Shown: positions 8,686 to 17,770, counted from the first letter of the stretch. The stretch is DNA of 64,000 bases from 2-02-FULL-48-14 sp041645035 (GCA_041645035.1 JBAZQU010000003.1:1-64000); one strand, 5' to 3'. Translations and numbers: made by a program. Notes: a model not told the origin generated them from the sequence alone.

Positions 8686-9267
8686 ATGAACGAAGGCTTG
8701 ATAAATGCGGTAAAAACCCTGCACGGGGGAGGTGTGGTAGCTCACGCCACGGAAACGTGTTACGGCCTCGCCGCGGATATTTTTCAAAAAAAATCCCTTG
8801 AACGTTTGTATGATTTAAAAAAAATGCCGCTCGATAAGCCCGTGAGTATTTTGGTGCATGATTTGGATGAAGCGCAGCGCTATGGAGAATTTTCGGCGGC
8901 TGCGCTTAAGCTCGCGCTCAAATACTGGCCGGGGCCGCTCACTATTATTGTGCCGCGTAAATCCACACTGCCTAAGCTGGTGAATTTTGCTTGTCCGACG
9001 GTGGGTTTCCGTGTGAGTCTCAATAAAAAAACTCGCCAACTTCTCGAGGCCTTTGGGGGTCCGCTCACTACCACCAGCGCCAATATTCACATGCAGCCCC
9101 CCGTCTATTCCGTTCAAGAAATGCTCGACCAGGGACTGGTGCCCGACTTTATTTTAGACAGCGGCCGCCTTGGCGGAAATCCGCCTTCGACGATAGTGGA
9201 AGTGATTGGGGATAAAGTGCGGATGGTAAGGCAGGGGAAGATTGAGATTCAGGAAGGGTCGTCTTGA
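8686..9267 (+). CDS. tsaC: Threonylcarbamoyl-AMP synthase (TsaC/Sua5 family)
   Basis: Makes threonylcarbamoyl-AMP from Thr, bicarbonate and ATP for the t6A37 modification of ANN-decoding tRNAs. The 193-aa YrdC domain has GGGVVAHATETCYGLAAD near the N-terminus, the PLDKPVSILV loop, WPGPLTIIV and GGPLTTTSANIH. The Sua5 C-terminal domain is absent, so it is TsaC-like. A possible extended -10 (TGCTAAGCT, 8671-8679) ends only 6 bp before the ATG, suggesting a leaderless or very short-leader mRNA. Confidence 0.93.
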   Translation: MNEGLINAVKTLHGGGVVAHATETCYGLAADIFQKKSLERLYDLKKMPLDKPVSILVHDLDEAQRYGEFSAAALKLALKYWPGPLTIIVPRKSTLPKLVNFACPTVGFRVSLNKKTRQLLEAFGGPLTTTSANIHMQPPVYSVQEMLDQGLVPDFILDSGRLGGNPPSTIVEVIGDKVRMVRQGKIEIQEGSS

Positions 9268-9305
9268 TTTCTTTTTTGATTCTTATACCCTTTACGTACA
9301 CGCTT

Positions 9306-10478
9306 ATGAAAGAAAAAATATTTTTCATTGTTCTGGCTTTTGCGTTTGCGGGCACGAATAATTATTCGGACGTATATCCAAATGATCCTGTTCAAGAGGC
9401 TTTACAATATCTCACCGAGGAAGGTGTGGTGGAAGGTTATGGAGATGGCACTTTCCGACCTCTCCAACTCATAAATAGAGCGGAATTCACTAAAATGATT
9501 GTGGAAGGTGTAGTGGGAGAAACTCCGGACGAGTATGTCTATGCAAACTGTTTTTCGGACGTAAATTCCGAGTGGTACGCGAAGTATGTATGCCAAGCAA
9601 AAGAATGGAATTGGGTGGAAGGGTACGGGAGCGGTGAGTTCAAGCCGGATGATGATATCACTCGTTCTGAGGCGATCAAAATTATGCGGGAAGCCTTTAA
9701 GTGGGAGCTGTTGAACGAGCAAGGAAGCAGCCGGTTCTACGACAATCAAGACAGCTCGGCCTGGTTCTGGGATGACCTTATGTCCTTTGAAGAACGGGGG
9801 CTTTTGGATACTTTAGACGCTTTCATTTCCCCTCATGAACTTATTAGCCGCAAACAAATGAGCACCTTGCTCTACAGAGCGATGAAATTTGAGGAAGGGG
9901 AAGTCGTGGACAACTGGTCTTACGAATACGACACGGACGTCGGCTATCAAGAAATTTTAGACCTGGGGTTGGCCCCGGCTATACCTCCCGAAACTACTTT
10001 CCCGAGTCACTCTCAGTCAGGTTGGCCCTACGGTTGTTATAGTTTCGCCACTAAAAATTTAGTGGAATATAAATACGGAGAAATCTTAGACATTGCTGCG
10101 GTGCAGGCGGCTATTGGCTGGGACGGTACCTTTATATGGGATGACGCGGAATCTTCCAATTTTGCCGCTCTATACAATTATGACATCGTTTTTAGCTACG
10201 ATGGCTCTGCAGAGTTCTTCCTTAAAAAACTTGCCATGGGGGAGCCTCTGGTTCTGTACATCCCTTATTATTCCGGAGACGTAAATATTGGCCATCAAGT
10301 TGTAGCTTATTCTTTTGACGCGGATGGCGTTTGGGTCGCAGACAGTGCGCAAGGACTCCAACGACGCATCCCCTACACGGACGTTTTTCTGGATGGGGCA
10401 AACTCTACGACTAATTTAACCGAATACAGGAAGGTTAAAGCCGGAGGAGAGGAAAAGTTGCAAGCTTACTTTTATTAG
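9306..10478 (+). CDS. Secreted SLH protein with C39-like peptidase domain
   Basis: A 390-aa protein starting at MKEKIFFIVLAFAFAG, a signal peptide; a TTG further upstream (9264) overlaps the tsaC stop and is less likely. Two good S-layer-homology repeats follow (about 20-65 and 82-130, each with GYGDGTFRP or GYGSGEFKP-type motifs and a downstream R.E motif), plus a weaker third (about 140-195). The C-terminal domain (about 235-390) resembles papain-fold peptidase C39-like proteins, with candidate catalytic Cys244 (WPYGCYSFAT), His330 (GHQVVAYSFD) and Asp346 (WVADSAQG). It is probably anchored in the cell wall or S-layer; its substrate is unknown. Confidence 0.82.
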   Translation: MKEKIFFIVLAFAFAGTNNYSDVYPNDPVQEALQYLTEEGVVEGYGDGTFRPLQLINRAEFTKMIVEGVVGETPDEYVYANCFSDVNSEWYAKYVCQAKEWNWVEGYGSGEFKPDDDITRSEAIKIMREAFKWELLNEQGSSRFYDNQDSSAWFWDDLMSFEERGLLDTLDAFISPHELISRKQMSTLLYRAMKFEEGEVVDNWSYEYDTDVGYQEILDLGLAPAIPPETTFPSHSQSGWPYGCYSFATKNLVEYKYGEILDIAAVQAAIGWDGTFIWDDAESSNFAALYNYDIVFSYDGSAEFFLKKLAMGEPLVLYIPYYSGDVNIGHQVVAYSFDADGVWVADSAQGLQRRIPYTDVFLDGANSTTNLTEYRKVKAGGEEKLQAYFY

Positions 10479-10504
10479 CACAAGTGCCGTAAATGTGATA
10501 TAAT
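10475..10504 (+). promoter_or_regulatory. Promoter with extended -10
   Basis: TTAGCA (10475-10480), 18-bp spacer and TATAAT (10499-10504) with a TG one base before it (extended -10). It lies 22 bp before the ATG at 10527 and starts inside the end of the preceding gene. Confidence 0.7.
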
Positions 10505-10526
10505 ATTAGGATTTAATGAACACCAA

Positions 10527-10757
10527 ATGAGTTTTCTCAACCTTTTCATCAGGAAAAAAGAAAGTTTTTTCCACCATGTTTGGACCATTATGTTTACCGC
10601 AGTAGCTGTTATCCTCTTCTGGAAAGGAGTTTGGGGTTTAATAGATGAATTCTTGTTTCCCGAGAATCCCATACTCGGCAATTTAATCGCAATCTTTATA
10701 GGCCTGTTGATTTTATATCTGGACGATAAGAAAATAGCGGAACTTGAGAACGTTTAG
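10527..10757 (+). CDS. Small two-helix membrane protein
   Basis: A 76-aa protein with two hydrophobic helices (about 18-36 and 50-66) joined by a loop with acidic and proline residues, and charged ends. It has its own good promoter. I recognise no family. The helices end at a KK motif, so both termini are probably cytoplasmic. Confidence 0.65.
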   Translation: MSFLNLFIRKKESFFHHVWTIMFTAVAVILFWKGVWGLIDEFLFPENPILGNLIAIFIGLLILYLDDKKIAELENV

Positions 10758-11005
10758 TGCGCTGAGTACACCCTCACCACTACCCATCGTATTTGCTCTA
10801 AATGTGATCCACGAAAGCCACTTTGTGAATACATTTATTACGCAATGCTACCAGGGTGAAGGCAAGTGCTTTTAATTGAAAATTTTATCCCCCAAATAAC
10901 AGATCAAAAAACCAGCGCTGTAGACAAAGTGTGTACAACTTTTGTATACAAAGAAGACAAGCATTTTTGCATTATTCTTGACGATTGTTTTAGGGGGGCC
11001 TAGCG

Positions 11006-11980
11006 TTGTCTCACCTTTTAGCTCTTGTGCAAGAAACTTATTCAGGGTCCCCCAGTACTCATCAGCCGGTTCTCCTCAGGGAGTGCCTCGAGTACTTGGC
11101 TCTTAGGCCCGGAATGATAGCGGTAGATTGCACGCTTGGACTCGGAGGGCACGCCAGCGAGATTCTTAAAGCCATTGGGCCAAAAGGATTTCTCTACGCC
11201 TTCGAGCGCGATGAAAGAAACCTAAAAGTTGCTGAAAAGCGACTCTCAGAGATCGGGAAGAACTTCAAAATCTTCCACGATTCCTTTAGCTCCTTGAAAG
11301 ATCGGCTCAGGAGGGAAGGGGCGTCTCACGCAGATGCTATTCTCTTTGATCTTGGACTCTCGTCCCCACATGTGGACGACCCCGACCGCGGTTTTTCTTT
11401 CCTAAAAGAAGGGCCGCTCGACATGCGCTTTGATGCTTCTACGGGTAAAACCGCCGCCGACCTGCTCAACTCTTCAACGGAAGAAGAGCTTGCCGACATT
11501 TTCTACCACTATGGTGAAGAACGGTTTTCTCGGAAGCTCGCCCGCGCAGTCATTCAAGATCGAAAAAAGGAACCTTTCCATTCAACACTACAGTTTGCGG
11601 CCTTTGTGGAGCGCGTCTTAGGAAAAGGGAAGCCCGGTAAACACCGAGCGACTCAAATCTTTCAGGCGCTACGCATCGCCGTTAATGAGGAACTTATGGC
11701 CCTGGAGCTTGGTCTCAATCAAGCGATTGAGCTTTTAGCCCCTCAAGGACGCGTGGTTGTGCTCAGTTACCACTCTCTTGAAGATCGCTTCGTGAAGCAA
11801 ACCTTCAAGCAACTCGCCACAGACCTCCGCGATCCTACTGATTTATTTGGTCGCAGAGTCCTAAGATCGAAGAGCCTTTCCCTCCTGAATAAAAAGCCGA
11901 TCCGGCCTTCCGATGAGGAAGTCCATTCTAATTCCCGCGCTCGCAGCGCCCTGCTTCGCGCGGCAGAACGCTCGGCGTAG
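11006..11980 (+). CDS. rsmH: 16S rRNA m4C1402 methyltransferase RsmH
   Basis: SAM-dependent methyltransferase (MraW) acting on C1402 of 16S rRNA; 324 aa. Family features are HQPVLLRECLEYL, the SAM loop VDCTLGLGGHASEIL, DLGLSSPHVDDPDRGFSF, LDMRFD and the C-terminal VLSYHSLEDRFVKQTFK. The start is TTG at 11006, about 10 bp after a GGGGGG ribosome site. It is followed by an FtsL-like gene as in a normal dcw cluster, but mraZ is absent upstream. The stop codon lies inside a perfect 15-bp palindrome (11971-11985). Confidence 0.95.
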   Translation: MSHLLALVQETYSGSPSTHQPVLLRECLEYLALRPGMIAVDCTLGLGGHASEILKAIGPKGFLYAFERDERNLKVAEKRLSEIGKNFKIFHDSFSSLKDRLRREGASHADAILFDLGLSSPHVDDPDRGFSFLKEGPLDMRFDASTGKTAADLLNSSTEEELADIFYHYGEERFSRKLARAVIQDRKKEPFHSTLQFAAFVERVLGKGKPGKHRATQIFQALRIAVNEELMALELGLNQAIELLAPQGRVVVLSYHSLEDRFVKQTFKQLATDLRDPTDLFGRRVLRSKSLSLLNKKPIRPSDEEVHSNSRARSALLRAAERSA

Positions 11981-11985
11981 CCGAG
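11971..11985 (+). repeat. 15-bp palindromic hairpin across the rsmH stop
   Basis: CTCGGCGTAGCCGAG (CTCGGC-GTA-GCCGAG) contains the rsmH TAG stop. The identical 15-mer covers the jag stop codon on the other strand at 36733-36747. In both genes the last codons read Ser-Ala-stop. Confidence 0.7.
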
Positions 11986-11997
11986 TTTGCCCCTGTT

Positions 11998-12339
11998 ATG
12001 AATAAATTCACCACCACATTTCAAACCCTTTTCCTTCGTAATGAAAAGCTCAGCATGCTTTCACTCGGAGGAGTCATGTTACTTTCGCTCATTATTATGG
12101 GGGTCATCTCTCTCACCCTGCTGAATGATAAAGCTATGAAGGGCTATTTACTCACCAAATTGGAAAATGAAGGACAGGAGCTGATCTCTGACGGAGAAAT
12201 TACCGAGATGCTCATGCTCCGCGCCCGTTCCATGGATGCTATTGAGGCTCAAGTCGCCTATATGGTCCGACCTGAAGTGGTTACTTATGTGATGCCGATC
12301 AGTGTGGTTGCTCAAAATCAAGAAAACGCCTTTGAATAA
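11998..12339 (+). CDS. FtsL-like single-pass membrane protein
   Basis: A 113-aa protein with a cytoplasmic N-terminus, one hydrophobic helix (about 20-43) and a short extracellular part. Sequence identity with FtsL is not evident; the call rests on topology, size and its place 18 bp after rsmH, where ftsL sits in dcw clusters. The extracellular part is only weakly coiled-coil. No ftsI/pbpB or mur gene follows, so the cluster is broken here. Confidence 0.5.
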   Translation: MNKFTTTFQTLFLRNEKLSMLSLGGVMLLSLIIMGVISLTLLNDKAMKGYLLTKLENEGQELISDGEITEMLMLRARSMDAIEAQVAYMVRPEVVTYVMPISVVAQNQENAFE

Positions 12340-12457
12340 CAGGCCGAAGCGTAAGCGGAGGGTCTTACTTAAACTATGAAACCCTAAAGGGGTTAAGGGG
12401 AAATCCATAAAGCCTTCCAGGAATGGGGGGTTTTATGTTTGTGCTGCAATTTGGCTC

Positions 12458-12485
12458 TTGACAAAAGCGGAATAACGTATAAAAT
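12458..12485 (+). promoter_or_regulatory. Sigma70-type promoter
   Basis: TTGACA (12458-12463), 16-bp spacer, TAAAAT (12480-12485), placed 28 bp before the ATG at 12514. Its position inside a longer in-frame ORF argues for the 12514 start of that gene. Confidence 0.8.
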
Positions 12486-12513
12486 GGCCTCTTATTTTCA
12501 ATCATACTTTTTT

Positions 12514-14010
12514 ATGGCAGAAATACATGTTGCACCTGGAGAGCCTGGACCTACTTCACCTGGAGTTCGAGTTCCGGAGATTTCTGCGCCTTCCGGGTCA
12601 ATTCCTCAAAATCGTGAAGTGGCAAGGTTGAGGAGTAATCTGCGTGCAACTACGCTATTAGCGCTTGCTACGCTTGCTGGTTTGTTTGTTACGAACAGAA
12701 ATGAACTTATTGGAGGTGATTTACAGGTTGGCATGGATTCTCATGTAGCTGCTTATAGAGGAAAGGCAACAAGTGATGCTCGTGTTCAAACAGTCCAAGA
12801 AAAAAGGCTGGGCGAGGTTGCAAAAGAGGAAGCAGCAGTCGCTCAATATGAGGCCGAATGTGCGCAAGGACTTGTAGATGAAGAATCTTACCCCGAAGGG
12901 TCCCCTATGCGTTCTATTTTAAGTAGAGCAAGGAATAAGCGAAATTCTGTGAAGGCTGACGAAAGATATGGACTAAAGGCAGTCCCTGAACAAATTGAGA
13001 GGCGGCGGTCAAATGTTCTTGGGATTCAAAATTGGCATTCAGAAGTAGTGGATGCATGGGAGGTTGAGGTAGACCAACCAAGTTATAAGGGGAACGCCAT
13101 TGGAGCAGCCCTGGCGACCATATTGTCAGAAAGTGAACTGAAAGCGATAGTTGGTCAAGACGGAGAATACGATTTCAGCAGCATACCTTGGGCTCAAGCT
13201 CTCTCGGATGCGGAGGGTGAATGGAGCACCTCCGTAAACGAAGGAGGCTACTTCAGTAGAGTGGGAGAAGTAGTAGATTTTGAAGGGGTAAAATCTCCCG
13301 CAGCAGTACAGGGAGAATTAGATCGCCTTCAAGGGAATCTCGCGGCTCAGGAAGCTACCCTTGCACGTGAGCGAAAAAATTTAGAAATAACAGCTGAAGA
13401 GGCTCGAGGACAGATTAAGAAGAAGGCTCAAGCGGATCTTGCCGCGATTCCTTCTGCGTCAGTTTTAGCTCAACAGATCCATGAATATGCTCAATCTCGA
13501 TTAAAGGAGGTAGATGCACAGCTTGCCACGGACGTGGCAGAGCTCATGCAAAGATTAGGGGGACAAGAGGAGAGTATAAATGAAATAGCTCGTGCGAGTT
13601 TAGCGGAAAATGAAGTAGCTTTGCGGAAAAACTTGGGGTTGAGCGGTAGAGTGTTCAGCTATTTTGTAGGTGGAGCAGAACCGGTTTTGGATCCAGTTGA
13701 AGATTGTCACGATAAAAATATGCAATTTAAAGACCCTACTTATTGTGAGGTTCATGCTCTGGCAGTTTTGAATTGTACAAGTGAAGAAGGTGGAACGGCT
13801 GTAGTTGAAACGGTTTGTGACGATGGCAAAAACGTCTCTATGAGACCTTATACTTGCTCGCCATCTGAGCCTCTCGAGTTAGTGGCTACAGGTAGAAGAA
13901 CTACTAAGGAACCAATTTCCGGCTATCGTGCTGAAATCTCTACAAGCGATTTGTGTGAACGAGTGCAGTCGGGCACCTGGAGTACTAGACTTACTAAAAT
14001 TGAGCGCTAA
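12514..14010 (+). CDS. Large hypothetical membrane-anchored coiled-coil protein
   Basis: A 498-aa protein from MAEIHVAPGEPG, chosen because a consensus promoter lies just upstream. The Pro-rich N-terminus is followed by one membrane helix (about 43-62, LLALATLAGLFV). Residues about 80-390 are Glu/Ala/Arg-rich with heptad-like stretches. The last 110 residues contain several cysteines (DCHDKN, YCEVHALAVLNC, VCDDG, YTCS, DLCERV), consistent with a small disulfide-bonded extracellular domain. I recognise no family. It converges on an unrelated hypothetical gene. Confidence 0.7.
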   Translation: MAEIHVAPGEPGPTSPGVRVPEISAPSGSIPQNREVARLRSNLRATTLLALATLAGLFVTNRNELIGGDLQVGMDSHVAAYRGKATSDARVQTVQEKRLGEVAKEEAAVAQYEAECAQGLVDEESYPEGSPMRSILSRARNKRNSVKADERYGLKAVPEQIERRRSNVLGIQNWHSEVVDAWEVEVDQPSYKGNAIGAALATILSESELKAIVGQDGEYDFSSIPWAQALSDAEGEWSTSVNEGGYFSRVGEVVDFEGVKSPAAVQGELDRLQGNLAAQEATLARERKNLEITAEEARGQIKKKAQADLAAIPSASVLAQQIHEYAQSRLKEVDAQLATDVAELMQRLGGQEESINEIARASLAENEVALRKNLGLSGRVFSYFVGGAEPVLDPVEDCHDKNMQFKDPTYCEVHALAVLNCTSEEGGTAVVETVCDDGKNVSMRPYTCSPSEPLELVATGRRTTKEPISGYRAEISTSDLCERVQSGTWSTRLTKIER

Positions 14011-14019
14011 TCAAGGCGC

Positions 14020-14541
14020 CTAAAAAAATTGAACAGGCATTCCAGCAGCGGGCGCACCAGGTAACTTAGGGGCGATGATTGCTGGTGCAGTAGCTGTCCA
14101 AGGGTAAATAGTCACCTCAAGTTTGTTGAATCTACTTCTGGGATGGCGAAAAATAGTGAGAACACCATTACTCACGCTCACTTTGTCGCCGGTTTCAATG
14201 AGATTGATCTGCCTGTTTTGTTTGTACATGTGATCGTACGAAAGGCGCAGAAAATTAGGCTCTTTCAGCCTGTGACTTCCGTCCAAATTATTTTGAAGGA
14301 TTCTAAGAACGCCCTTTGTGTCGGTGCTTTCGACGGTATATTCGCTCATGGTTAAAGTGGTTCTATCAGGAAGGTTCTTCCCAACCTTGTCCAAGAGATT
14401 CATGCGTTCGTAGGAAGTTGCCACTTTCTCTGCGTGTGGAGTGGATTCTCCCGTGCTTTCATTGGTGAAGCGCTCCCCACTATCCAAAAATACTCGATAA
14501 GAGGGATTTTCGAAGGCGGTTTTTGATTTCCAGATGAGCAT
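14020..14541 (-). CDS. Hypothetical protein (173 aa)
   Basis: A 173-aa soluble protein without signal peptide or membrane helix. Predicted strands alternate with charged turns; the end is rich in Ala/Pro (TATAPAIIAPKLPGAPAAG). I recognise no family. It stands alone between a converging gene (9 bp away) and the divergent aldolase gene. A TATAAT-like sequence (minus strand of 14560-14565) lies about 20 bp before its ATG and is a probable -10 box. Confidence 0.6.
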   Translation of the reverse strand: MLIWKSKTAFENPSYRVFLDSGERFTNESTGESTPHAEKVATSYERMNLLDKVGKNLPDRTTLTMSEYTVESTDTKGVLRILQNNLDGSHRLKEPNFLRLSYDHMYKQNRQINLIETGDKVSVSNGVLTIFRHPRSRFNKLEVTIYPWTATAPAIIAPKLPGAPAAGMPVQFF

Positions 14542-14651
14542 AGTTTTGTTTTAAATCTTATAATTATACCATAATTAGCCTGAGAAACCAAGCGTTGCTA
14601 AAGAGGTCCGTCCATTGCTATAGTCTCATCACTTCCTCTAATTTTCGACTT

Positions 14652-15674
14652 ATGGATCTTTCGATTTTAAAAGCCACCGCGGAGGCTATGGTTTTGCCCG
14701 GGAAAGGAATTTTGGCGATTGATGAAAGTACCGGCACTTGTAAAAAGCGTTTTGAGGCGTTGGGGGTGGAGTGTACGGAAGAAACGCGCAAAGAATATCG
14801 CGAGTTGCTGGTGACGGCGCCCGGAATCGAGCAAACCATCAGTAGCATGATTTTATTCGACGAAACGCTCCGTCAGTCCGCAAAAGACGGGCGCCGCTTT
14901 GTGGATATTTTAAAGAGCAAAGGAATCATTCCGGGAATCAAAGTGGATACGGGGGCTAAAAATTTGGCCCTGCATGCGGGAGAGCAAGTGACGGAAGGCC
15001 TTGATGGTCTACGCGAGCGTTTGGCTGAATATGCTTCGTTTGGCGCGCAGTTTGCCAAATGGCGCGCAGTAATTACTATTTCGGACAGTTTGCCGAGTCG
15101 CGCTTGTATAAAGGCCAATGCGCATGCACTGGCGCGCTACGCAGCGCTTTGTCAGGAAGCGAACATGGTGCCCATGGTAGAGCCTGAAATGGTGATGGAG
15201 GGAACTCACACGATTGAACGTTGTTACGAAGTGACGGCGCAAGTTCTACAAGCATTGTTTGCCGAACTTGCCGAACAAGGCGTGGCACCGGAAGGTACTA
15301 TTTTAAAAGTGAGCATGGTGCTTGCCGGTAAAGATGCAGCGGTACAATCTACCGAACAAGAAGTGGCCACTCAAACGGTAAAATGTCTCAAAGAAAATGT
15401 GCCGGCAAATATTGCCGGCGTGGTGTTTTTATCCGGCGGACAAAGCGATGCAAAATCTACCGTGCATCTCAATTTGATGCATCAACTTGGTGAAACACTG
15501 CCATGGCCGCTGAGTTTTTCATACGGCCGTGGTATTCAACAGCCCGCGCTCAAAGCTTGGGCCGCAAATCGCACTCAAATTGTAGAAGCGCAAAAACTTT
15601 TGGTACATCGCGCACGTATGAATGGCCTGGCTTCTCAAGGAAAATATTCCTTGGAAAGTGAACAAACCGCTTAA
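14652..15674 (+). CDS. Fructose-bisphosphate aldolase, class I
   Basis: Schiff-base aldolase splitting fructose-1,6-bisphosphate. At 340 aa from MDLSILKATAEAMVLPGKGILA it matches the family start; the longer upstream in-frame start adds an unrelated leader. Markers are GKGILAIDESTGTCKKRF, KVDTGAKNL, KWRAVI and VEPEMVMEG. The Schiff-base Lys lies in GTILKVSMVLAGKD, where most relatives have LKPNMV, so two residues after the Lys are changed. VVFLSGGQSD and SFSYGRGIQQPALKAW complete the phosphate site. It is followed 10 bp later by FBPase. Confidence 0.94.
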   Translation: MDLSILKATAEAMVLPGKGILAIDESTGTCKKRFEALGVECTEETRKEYRELLVTAPGIEQTISSMILFDETLRQSAKDGRRFVDILKSKGIIPGIKVDTGAKNLALHAGEQVTEGLDGLRERLAEYASFGAQFAKWRAVITISDSLPSRACIKANAHALARYAALCQEANMVPMVEPEMVMEGTHTIERCYEVTAQVLQALFAELAEQGVAPEGTILKVSMVLAGKDAAVQSTEQEVATQTVKCLKENVPANIAGVVFLSGGQSDAKSTVHLNLMHQLGETLPWPLSFSYGRGIQQPALKAWAANRTQIVEAQKLLVHRARMNGLASQGKYSLESEQTA

Positions 15675-15684
15675 CCCTTTTCCC

Positions 15685-16590
15685 ATGCTGCTTCTCGAAT
15701 TTCTTGAGAAAAAAAACGTTCACACTTCCCTCATGGAACTTCTCGTGGAACTTAGCCATGCGACGGAGGAAATTTCCACATCTATCATTCAAGCCAGCAC
15801 CAAAAAAGCAGGTAGCATTAATGCATCCGGCGAAGAACAAATCGCCATGGATATTTTGGCCAATGATATTTTGGTTCGCTATGTTAAAACAAATCCCTAT
15901 GTGGCCGGTTATTGCAGTGAAGAAATTAATGGTTTTGAAAAGGTTGTCGGCGAGGGACTCTACAGCGTGTTTTTTGATCCGCTCGACGGGTCCAGTTTAT
16001 TCGACGTGAATTTTTCCGTGGGTACGATTATTGGAATTTATGAAGGCATTGATGTACTTGGCCGAACACCGCGCGGACAAGTGGCGGCGCTCTACGCCGT
16101 GTATGGGCCGCGCACCACAATTATGCTTACGATTGGGCAAGGAGTGCACGAATTTTTATTTACGGAGGATGGTTGGGAATTGCTGAATGAGGATGTGCGG
16201 CTCAGTGGTACTAAGAAATATTTCGCGCCCGGAAATTTGCGTGCCACGCAAGAACGTGAAGATTATTTGGAGCTCGTAAATTGGTACATGAAAGAACAAT
16301 ATACACTGCGCTATAGTGGTGGCATGGTGCCGGACATTAACCACATTTTTAAAAAGGGCAGTGGCATTTTTATTTATCCCGGCATGCCTTCCGCGCCGGA
16401 TGGGAAGCTACGTTTGCTTTATGAGTGTGGCCCCATGGCTTTTTTAATGGAACAGGCGGGCGGGGCTGGCAGCAACGGAGAGTGTTCTATTTTGGACGTG
16501 GAGATCCGCGAGTATCATCAACGCACTCCTATTTTCCTCGGCAAAAAAGAAGAAGTTGCACGTTGTGAAAAAGCGCTTAAATCTATTTAG
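15685..16590 (+). CDS. fbp: Fructose-1,6-bisphosphatase, class I
   Basis: Hydrolyses fructose-1,6-bisphosphate to fructose-6-phosphate. The start at 15685 (MLLLEFLEKKN) lies 10 bp after the aldolase stop; 301 aa. The metal-binding motif VFFDPLDGSSLFDVN and the early CSEEI are present, as are YSGGMVPDIN, a Lys/Tyr-rich sugar-phosphate site and KLRLLYECGPMAFLMEQAGG near the end. Together with the aldolase it lets the cell supply F6P, a phosphoketolase substrate, from triose phosphates. It overlaps the next convergent gene by 8 bp. Confidence 0.94.
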   Translation: MLLLEFLEKKNVHTSLMELLVELSHATEEISTSIIQASTKKAGSINASGEEQIAMDILANDILVRYVKTNPYVAGYCSEEINGFEKVVGEGLYSVFFDPLDGSSLFDVNFSVGTIIGIYEGIDVLGRTPRGQVAALYAVYGPRTTIMLTIGQGVHEFLFTEDGWELLNEDVRLSGTKKYFAPGNLRATQEREDYLELVNWYMKEQYTLRYSGGMVPDINHIFKKGSGIFIYPGMPSAPDGKLRLLYECGPMAFLMEQAGGAGSNGECSILDVEIREYHQRTPIFLGKKEEVARCEKALKSI

Positions 16591-17710
16591 CAAAATGCTG
16601 CATTAAGTTCCATGTTAACTGCGCCATTTCGCCGCGCGTGTAAGTGACTTTGTCGGTAAAATTTTCCGTGAGCAAATTATTTTCACTCGCCCATGTGACG
16701 TAGGGCTTGTACCAAATTTCGTGATAGGGAAGATCGACTTTAAAGGCATCCACCAGCATTTTGAGCGCGCTTAAATTTCGAATGTTTTCATTGGTATTAG
16801 AAGTGAATGAGCAAAGATCTTTACTACCGCTGGCGAAGCTACAAAAACTCTGAGCCTCTGCGTAGGTTACAGCCTTATAGGGCTTAAATTCCGTTGCGTT
16901 TGCATCCAAAGAAAAGCCTCGTGCGGTGAGCTCTTTCACGGCTGTTTCATAGAGTTCATCAGCGTGCACGTCCGAGTAGCCGGTTGAGCTCACCGCAGCG
17001 GATTCTACCGTGATGAAGCCACGCACATCGTAAGTGGGAAGCAAGTACACATCACTACCGTCTTCCACAAATTCCGTTGGTCCGATGGGCGCCACAACAG
17101 CCACATTAAAATAATTCGCAAATTTTTCCGCAAAAGAGTCATTATGCGGGTGCCCCCAGGCCACATTACAACCATTGAATTTGGCGATGGCGCCTTCGCT
17201 AAAAAGGCCGGGGCTGAGATCGTAAATGGAGGCCGCAATGTAATCGGCATTCAGGGTCGGATCATTGGCATAGAGGGCGCCATTTTCTCCCGGAATTTGA
17301 CTCATAAAGAGTGCGATTTCATTTCCATGACCAAAGTATTCCAAGTGACCGATAGAGCCATGCGCAGCGATGAATTTTTGAAAAGCCGTTACTGCTTCGT
17401 CTCCGCTATGCACTTCGTAAATCTCTCCGCTGTATTGGCGCTGATATGTCTCGGCGGCAAAACGAAACATGTCCCCATTGTCTCCGCCTTCCCCTACCAA
17501 AATGAAAGTGTTTTCATAAGTGGGCTCCGAAGGTATTGCCGTTTCCTCGGTTAATTCCACTATGGGGGCTTCCTCCATAGGTGCACTCGTAATAGGCGCA
17601 CTTGTTTCCACTAAAATTACCCCTTCCAAAATCTCCGTGTCCGCCTGGACTTCATAAAGCATCCACGGGAAACCCGCGAGAACTAAAAGGATGATGTAAA
17701 CCTTTTCCAT
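16583..17710 (-). CDS. Secreted protein with caspase-fold-like (clan CD) core
   Basis: A 375-aa protein from MEKVYIILLVLAGF (signal peptide or anchor) with a Thr/Pro/Glu-rich linker to about residue 65. The core (about 66-225) alternates beta and alpha. It has GHLEYFGHGNE with His128 after one strand and AKFNGCNVAWG with Cys181 after the next, the order and spacing of the His-Cys dyad in clan CD peptidases (caspase, gingipain, CHAT, DUF4347 relatives). The last about 45 residues resemble an SLH repeat. The peptidase assignment is inference from pattern alone. Confidence 0.6.
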   Translation of the reverse strand: MEKVYIILLVLAGFPWMLYEVQADTEILEGVILVETSAPITSAPMEEAPIVELTEETAIPSEPTYENTFILVGEGGDNGDMFRFAAETYQRQYSGEIYEVHSGDEAVTAFQKFIAAHGSIGHLEYFGHGNEIALFMSQIPGENGALYANDPTLNADYIAASIYDLSPGLFSEGAIAKFNGCNVAWGHPHNDSFAEKFANYFNVAVVAPIGPTEFVEDGSDVYLLPTYDVRGFITVESAAVSSTGYSDVHADELYETAVKELTARGFSLDANATEFKPYKAVTYAEAQSFCSFASGSKDLCSFTSNTNENIRNLSALKMLVDAFKVDLPYHEIWYKPYVTWASENNLLTENFTDKVTYTRGEMAQLTWNLMQHFAK

Positions 17711-17770
17711 GTAAGCCGCATTAGCGTCTTCATTTAAGCGGTGTGAAGCCACTCTGGCAAATTTATTTAG

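Noticed and set aside
12340..12457. Terminator after the FtsL-like gene
   Set aside because: AACCC-TAAA-GGGGTT and a later G-run are weak and lack a clear stem plus T-tract.
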